A program made the translations under genes and the position numbers. A stretch of DNA of 18,614 nt from JAIVJM01 sp035761505 (GTDB taxonomy: Bacteria > Acidobacteriota > Blastocatellia > Pyrinomonadales > Pyrinomonadaceae), in contig DASTQX010000090.1 in the NCBI GenBank assembly GCA_035761505.1, positions 1 to 18,614 on the forward strand, read 5' to 3'. Shown here in pieces: positions 13,972 through 18,614 of the stretch; within the stretch, counting starts at the first letter, position 1; each line of letters opens with the position of its first letter. A model generated the notes under the pieces. The model ran no database searches, was not told where the DNA came from, and worked only from the letters and a program-made list of their open reading frames with translations.

Positions 13972-16128
13972 ATGAATAAGAGAACTAATTCCCCCAGCAC
14001 CTTCCGCCCGCTCGCGCTCGCCGCGCTTGCGCTGGCCGCGCTCCTCTCGTGGGGCGCGCCCGCCGCGCACGCGCAGACCGCGGGCGGCACCCCCATCTCC
14101 AACACCGCGTCGGCGAGCTACACCGACTCCGGCGGCAATACCTACGACACCACCTCGAACACCGTGACGGTGACGGTGGCGAACGTCGCCGGTTTAGCCA
14201 TCACGCCCGACGACGCTTCGGGTAGCGGCGCGAGCGGTAACGTCGTCGCCGGGAACCCGAACGGCTCGGCCTCCTTCGCCGTCGCCAACACCGGCAACTT
14301 CGCCGACACCGTGACCTTTAAGGCGGGCGGCGCGAGCCTCTCCATCAGCGGCGCGATCACGGCGGCCAACGTCACGGCGGCCTTCTTCGACGCCAACGGC
14401 AACGGCACGTTCGACGCGGGCGACACCAACATCTGGACGAACGCCTCGGACGTGGCCTCGGCCTCGATCCCGGCGGGCCAGAGCCGCAACGTCGTCGTCC
14501 TCTTCAGCGTCCCGGCGGGCGCGAGCGGCTTCGTCAACATCCAGCTCGGCGACGCGGGCGGCGCTTCGCCCTTCGACAACCAGACGCTCGTCGCCTCCGC
14601 CGCCGACGTGGCGAACACGACCGCCGGAGTCAACGGGCGCTCCGAGGCGCGCGGCACGCGCAGCCTCTCGGTCTTGCGCGACGCGGCCATCGTCACGACC
14701 CTGACCGGCCCCGCCGGGCCGATCAATCCGGGCAGCGACATCCCTTACGCGCTGCACACCTGCAACGTCTCGACGACGCAGGCGGCCTCGGCGCGGACGC
14801 TGGCGAACGCTCCGGCGGGCTCGAACAGCGGCGTCTTTGAAATCTTCCCCATCCCTTCGCAGACCGCTCTGAAGGCCGGGCAGACCTTCCCGGCGGGCAC
14901 GCTCTACTCCGTGAGCGCGCTCACCGACAACCCCGTCTCCGCCGCCGTCTGGACGACGAGCGCGCCCGCCGACTTGACGACGGTGCGCCGCATCGCCTTT
15001 AACCGTGGCGCGTCGCTCGCGGCGAACAACACCTGCACGTCCGACATCGCCATCCTCGTGACGATCAACGTGACGGCGAACGCCAACTTCCCCGTCCTCG
15101 CCATCGCCGACTCGTTCGCCAACAACACCTTCAACAACGGCATCACCGACCAGTCGGGCGACGCGGACGCTAACTTCGGTAACGGTCGCGCCGACCTCTC
15201 GCCCTTGAACAGCACCCCCGACGGCCTGAACCTCTCGGCTGCCGGATCGGTGGACGGCGACGGCGTGCTCATCCTGACGCTCATCGGCAAGCTCGGCGCT
15301 GTTCTGAACGGCCCGAACGGCACGCCGGGGGCGACGGGGCCGACCAACAACAACGACGACTACACAAACCGCAGCGTGACGACGGGCATCGCGGGCGTCG
15401 CGCCCGGCGGCTCGACCAACGCCGCCGGCACTTCGACCTTCACCAACACCGTCCAGAACACGGGCAACGCCGACGACGTGTACACGCTCACGGTGGCGAA
15501 CTTCGGTTCGCTCCCGGCGGGCTCCTCGCTCGTCATCACGACCGCGAGCGGCTCCGTCACCGTGGACGGCTCGAATCCTTCGGGCAGCGTCACGGTGAGC
15601 GTCGCGCGCGGCGCTTCGGCCAACTACACGGTGGCCTTCAACCTGCCGACGGGGCAGACGGTGCTGACCGGCTTCTCGGCAACCATCCGCGCGACTTCGG
15701 GCAACACCCCGGCGTCGTCGAACGACACGATTGACCGCCTCTACACCGGCTTCCTCCGGCTCGTCAAGACGGTCACGGTGGACAACACGACGGGCGTGGG
15801 CGCGGCGACCGATGCCGTGCCGGGCGCTGACCTCGTTTACCAGATCGCCTACGAGAACGTCTCCTCTTCGGGCGGCGTCGGGAACGTCACGCTGACGGCG
15901 ACCAACATCGTCATCAGCGAGGACGGCGACGCCGGGACGAACAACTGGGCGGCCAACACCACTCAGGTCATCGGCGCGAACGGCCCCGTTGACTCCACCA
16001 CCGGCGTCATCACCGACGGCGACACCACCGGCGCGGTCACTGCCGCGACCACTTTCCTGAAGGACAGCATTCCGAGTCTCGCCCCCGGCGCGTCCGGAAC
16101 GTTCACCTTCAGGCGGCGCATCAACTAA
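13972..16128 (+). CDS. Large secreted DUF11-like surface protein
   Basis: 718 residues; GAGGAA lies 6-7 bases before the ATG. Signal peptide to about residue 35 (ending AHAQ). The N-terminal module (about 38-150: ISNTASASYTDSGG, NTVTVTVANVAGLAITPDD, then a Ca-binding-like loop FFDANGNGTFDAGD with Asp140-Asp148) is shared with the next gene. The rest is Thr/Asn/Gly/Ala-rich beta structure with several NTGNADDVYTLTVANFG-type strands typical of DUF11/ASPM-SPD2-Hydin-like folds, and ends in a short beta segment (GASGTFTFRRRIN). No transmembrane helix, LPXTG or PEP-CTERM is visible, so how it is held at the surface is unclear. A 28-bp-arm hairpin lies directly after the stop codon. Structural or adhesive function is inferred from composition. 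Confidence 0.88.
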   Translation: MNKRTNSPSTFRPLALAALALAALLSWGAPAAHAQTAGGTPISNTASASYTDSGGNTYDTTSNTVTVTVANVAGLAITPDDASGSGASGNVVAGNPNGSASFAVANTGNFADTVTFKAGGASLSISGAITAANVTAAFFDANGNGTFDAGDTNIWTNASDVASASIPAGQSRNVVVLFSVPAGASGFVNIQLGDAGGASPFDNQTLVASAADVANTTAGVNGRSEARGTRSLSVLRDAAIVTTLTGPAGPINPGSDIPYALHTCNVSTTQAASARTLANAPAGSNSGVFEIFPIPSQTALKAGQTFPAGTLYSVSALTDNPVSAAVWTTSAPADLTTVRRIAFNRGASLAANNTCTSDIAILVTINVTANANFPVLAIADSFANNTFNNGITDQSGDADANFGNGRADLSPLNSTPDGLNLSAAGSVDGDGVLILTLIGKLGAVLNGPNGTPGATGPTNNNDDYTNRSVTTGIAGVAPGGSTNAAGTSTFTNTVQNTGNADDVYTLTVANFGSLPAGSSLVITTASGSVTVDGSNPSGSVTVSVARGASANYTVAFNLPTGQTVLTGFSATIRATSGNTPASSNDTIDRLYTGFLRLVKTVTVDNTTGVGAATDAVPGADLVYQIAYENVSSSGGVGNVTLTATNIVISEDGDAGTNNWAANTTQVIGANGPVDSTTGVITDGDTTGAVTAATTFLKDSIPSLAPGASGTFTFRRRIN

Positions 16129-16131
16129 CGC

Positions 16132-16203
16132 TGAACGAGGAACGCGGAACGATGAACTGCAAACAACCTGTCTGACAGTTCACCGTTCCGCGTTCCGGGT
16201 TCA
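16132..16203. repeat. Strong hairpin of degenerate GGAACG words, likely terminator
   Basis: Starting 4 bases after the stop of the 718-residue gene, the 28-base arm 16132-16159 pairs with 16176-16203 with 25 of 28 matches and a 16-base loop. The arms consist of repeated words GAACG/GGAACGC/GATGAACT. It could terminate or attenuate transcription between the two surface-protein genes, although no T-run follows. It matches the architecture of the hairpins at 1828-1931 and 2489-2564. Confidence 0.75.
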
Positions 16204-16230
16204 TCCTTTCCGCACATCGGTCTTCTCCAA

Positions 16231-18614
16231 ATGTCTGAAGCCCGCCCCCAAAGTTTCCTCCGCGCGCTCGCGCTGCTCGTGCTCCTCGCCACCCTCACGG
16301 CGGGGGGAACGTTCGCGGGCGCGCGCGACGGGAACGCGGAGGCGGGCTCGGTCATTTCCAACCGCGCCGAGGCGACCTACACGGACGCCGAAGGCATGGG
16401 CTTTGCGACCGTCTCGCCGACCGTCACGGTCACGGTGCGAACAGTCGCCGCGCTCGCCGTCACGCCCGACGAGACAGACCCTTCGGCCACCGTCTCGCCG
16501 AACGAGCGCGTCACAAGACTCTTCCGCGTCTGCAACACCGGCAACACCCCCGACTTCTACACCCTCGTCGCGGCGGAGGCGACCGCGCCCGCCACCGTCT
16601 TCTCGCTCCACTTCGACACGGACGCGAGCGGCACGCTCGACGACTCCGACCGCCCCGTCACGCTCGGCGAGACGATGAGCCCACGTCTCGCGCGCGGCGC
16701 GTGCGCGGGCGTTCTGGCTTTAGTCGACACCAACGGCGCGCAGCAGGGGCAGCAGTTCTCCGTCCGCCTCACGGCGCGCTCGAACGTCCTCGAATCTCTG
16801 ACCGGCACGCCGCAGGACATCGGCACCATCGTCAACGTCGTCGGCAACGGCGCGCGCCTCTCCGCCCCGGCGGAACCGTCGCTCCCGCCTGTCAAGACGG
16901 TCGAAGGGCGCGAGCGCGTCACGGCCTCGACGGGGCAGACGCTCGAATACGGCATCGCCTTCCGCAACAGCGGCGACATCCCCGCGCGGCGCGTCGTGCT
17001 ACGCGACGACCTGCCCGAAGGTCTGGAATACGTCGCCGACTCGCTCCGCCTCAACAACCGCGCGCTGACCGACGCCGAGGACGCCGACGAAGGTCACGTC
17101 CTCAACCGCCGTCTCGAAGTGAAGCTCGCCGAGCCGCTCGCCGTGGGCGCGCTCGTGCAGGTCACTTTCCGCGCGCGCGTCTCCGGCGCGGTCGCGCCGG
17201 GCGCAGGGATAGTCAACACGGGCATCGTCAACGCCGAGAACGCGCCCGCCGCCGCCACGACGAGCGCGACGGCGGTCGTCAATCCCTTCGGCCTCGTCTA
17301 TCAGGGGCGCAGCGGCGGCACGCCGATTCCGGGCGCTTCGGTCGCGCTCGTCGGCGACGCGACGACCGGCTCGCCCGTCCCGCTCACTTCGGGCGCGGGC
17401 TCCGAGCCGAACGACGACAACGCGAACCCCTTCCCGTCCGACTCGCAAGGCCGTTGGAGCTTCGTGCTCTCACCCGCGCAACTCGGCAGCGCCGGGCTGC
17501 CCGCGCGTTACTTCCTCAACGTCACCGCGCCCGGCTACCGCGCGCGGATGATCGAAGTGACCGTCGCGCCTGACGCCGAAGCGCCGGGCCTCTTCTCGCT
17601 CACCGTGCGCGCTCTCGACGGCCAGCCGGTCGCGCGCTCAGGCGGCTTCGAGCTGACCGAAGAGGCGGTCACGACCGCGCGCCTCGCCGCCTTCGCCTTG
17701 AACGTCCCGATGTTCGAGACGACGACGCTCGAAATCATGAAGAGCGCCGACCGGCCTTCGGTCGAGATCGGCGACACCGTTAACTACCGCGTCGAGATTC
17801 GCAACGCGACCGTCTCCGCCGTCGAAGATTTAATCGTCCGCGACGTGCTCCCGGCCTCTTTCCATTACGCGCAAGGCACGGCCCGCGTCGTCAGCCCGCC
17901 CGCCGCCGAGCGCTCGGTCGAACCCGAAATTCTTCCCGACGGCCTGCTCGTCTTCCGCCTCGGACGGCTCGCGGCTGGCTCGCGCGCGACTCTCACGTAC
18001 CGCGTGCGCGTCGGCGCGAACGCGCAAGAGGGCGAGCAGTTCAACACGGCGCAAGGCTCTGGTCGTCTGACGGGCGGCGAACAGGTCTCCACTCCGACGG
18101 CGCGCACGGGCGTCCGCGTCCGGCGCGGCGTCTTCTCTTCTCAGCAACTCATTCTGGGCCGCGTCTTCGAGGACGCGAACGCGAACGGCCTCTTCGACAA
18201 GGACGAGCGCGGCTTGCCGGGCGTGCGCCTCTACCTCAACAACGGCCAGTCGGTCATCACCGACTCCGCCGGGCTCTACAACTTCCCCGTCGTCAACGAA
18301 GGCGCGCAGGTGCTCTCGCTCGACCCCGTGACGCTCCCGCGCGGCTACACGCTCGCGCCGAGCGAGCGCAGGGACGAGCGGAGTTGGACGCGCCTCCTGC
18401 GCACGCCCCTCGGCGGCGGCGCGATGCTCCGGCAGAATTTCGCTCTGCGCTCCGACGGCAGGGACGAGGCGACAAGCTCTCCGTCCGACTCCGCGAAAAA
18501 TAGTCTCGCGCCGGAGCCCGCCGCGCGGAAGCAGGCGAAGCTCAACGGCTCTCTCTTCTCGACGGTCGGAGGGACGAACGGCGACGCGCCGAAGAAGAGC
18601 GACGGCGGGAACAC
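16231..18614 (+). CDS. Large DUF11/SdrD-B multidomain surface protein, 3' truncated by window
   Basis: The frame is open from ATG 16231 to the last base (794 codons visible), so the C-terminus is outside. No Shine-Dalgarno is seen, but the signal peptide (MSEARPQSFLRALALLVLLATLTAGG) begins exactly there. Order: N-terminal module shared with the preceding protein (ISNRAEATYTDAEG, TVTVTVRTVAALAVTPDE, Ca-like loop from Asp129 DTDASGTLDDSD), a DUF11 domain (about 228-350, TGQTLEYGIAFRNSGDIPARRVVLRDDLPEGLEYV), a carboxypeptidase-regulatory-like or Big fold (about 355-450), a second DUF11 (about 505-620, EIGDTVNYRVEIRN), and an SdrD-B/CNA-B domain from about 641 (LILGRVFEDANANGLFDKDE ... GVRLYL). 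Such proteins often end in an outer-membrane or OmpA-like domain; here that cannot be seen. Surface adhesion or envelope scaffold is the likely role. Confidence 0.9.
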   Translation, partial: MSEARPQSFLRALALLVLLATLTAGGTFAGARDGNAEAGSVISNRAEATYTDAEGMGFATVSPTVTVTVRTVAALAVTPDETDPSATVSPNERVTRLFRVCNTGNTPDFYTLVAAEATAPATVFSLHFDTDASGTLDDSDRPVTLGETMSPRLARGACAGVLALVDTNGAQQGQQFSVRLTARSNVLESLTGTPQDIGTIVNVVGNGARLSAPAEPSLPPVKTVEGRERVTASTGQTLEYGIAFRNSGDIPARRVVLRDDLPEGLEYVADSLRLNNRALTDAEDADEGHVLNRRLEVKLAEPLAVGALVQVTFRARVSGAVAPGAGIVNTGIVNAENAPAAATTSATAVVNPFGLVYQGRSGGTPIPGASVALVGDATTGSPVPLTSGAGSEPNDDNANPFPSDSQGRWSFVLSPAQLGSAGLPARYFLNVTAPGYRARMIEVTVAPDAEAPGLFSLTVRALDGQPVARSGGFELTEEAVTTARLAAFALNVPMFETTTLEIMKSADRPSVEIGDTVNYRVEIRNATVSAVEDLIVRDVLPASFHYAQGTARVVSPPAAERSVEPEILPDGLLVFRLGRLAAGSRATLTYRVRVGANAQEGEQFNTAQGSGRLTGGEQVSTPTARTGVRVRRGVFSSQQLILGRVFEDANANGLFDKDERGLPGVRLYLNNGQSVITDSAGLYNFPVVNEGAQVLSLDPVTLPRGYTLAPSERRDERSWTRLLRTPLGGGAMLRQNFALRSDGRDEATSSPSDSAKNSLAPEPAARKQAKLNGSLFSTVGGTNGDAPKKSDGGN

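Noticed and set aside
16403..17573. Alternative plus-strand frames inside the last surface protein (for example 16701-17573)
   Set aside because: They are Arg-rich shadow frames; the frame starting at ATG 16231 has a signal peptide and continuous DUF11/SdrD-B domains through to the window end.

Overview
The window looks like a chromosomal segment of a high-GC, Gram-negative bacterium. The extracellular HAF-repeat protein, the family of secreted DUF11/SdrD-like proteins, the small outer-membrane beta-barrel and the typical coding style suggest Acidobacteriota (Blastocatellia-like). That assignment is inference, because no rRNA or single-copy phylogenetic marker other than pckA is present.

Layout, left to right. 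1-1818: the 3' part of a TPR-type protein with C-terminal membrane segments, followed by a long polypurine/polypyrimidine hairpin. 2108-2353: a small coiled-coil hypothetical. 2578-4203: ATP-dependent phosphoenolpyruvate carboxykinase (pckA), preceded by a low-complexity hairpin and ending at a 15-bp bidirectional terminator. 5933-4311 (minus): a compact four-gene envelope operon coding for a secreted protein, an 8-stranded-type beta-barrel, a tiny secreted protein and a 46-aa membrane peptide. Divergent from it, 6169-7956 codes for a soluble GAF-PAS histidine kinase. Its natural partner, an NtrC-type sigma54 activator at 9076-10461, is separated from it by an oppositely oriented, lower-GC gene for a membrane-anchored protein (8758-8024). 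12170-10476 (minus): an extracellular HAF-repeat protein with a promoter and a long structured leader. 12835-13212: a stand-alone degenerate receiver. 13326-18614: three consecutive secreted DUF11-type surface proteins, the last running off the window.

How the genes may work together (inference). The kinase and the sigma54 activator form a cytoplasmic two-component system. A very good -24/-12 (sigma54) promoter lies between the kinase gene and the divergent envelope operon and points at the operon. A second, slightly weaker one lies upstream of the degenerate receiver and DUF11 genes, with a tandem pair of inverted repeats about 150 bp further upstream, where NtrC-type activators usually bind. 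The simplest reading is a sigma54-controlled cell-surface regulon.

The most striking structural observation is that the last codons of the kinase gene are duplicated (26 bp exact, plus a diverged extension ending in a stop codon) just in front of the activator gene. The two copies exactly flank the foreign-looking minus-strand gene, as if it had been inserted into a kinase-activator operon. A second theme is a set of intergenic hairpins built from short degenerate words (at 1828, 2489 and 16132). A related type of word-repeat DNA appears to have expanded a loop inside the kinase PAS domain.
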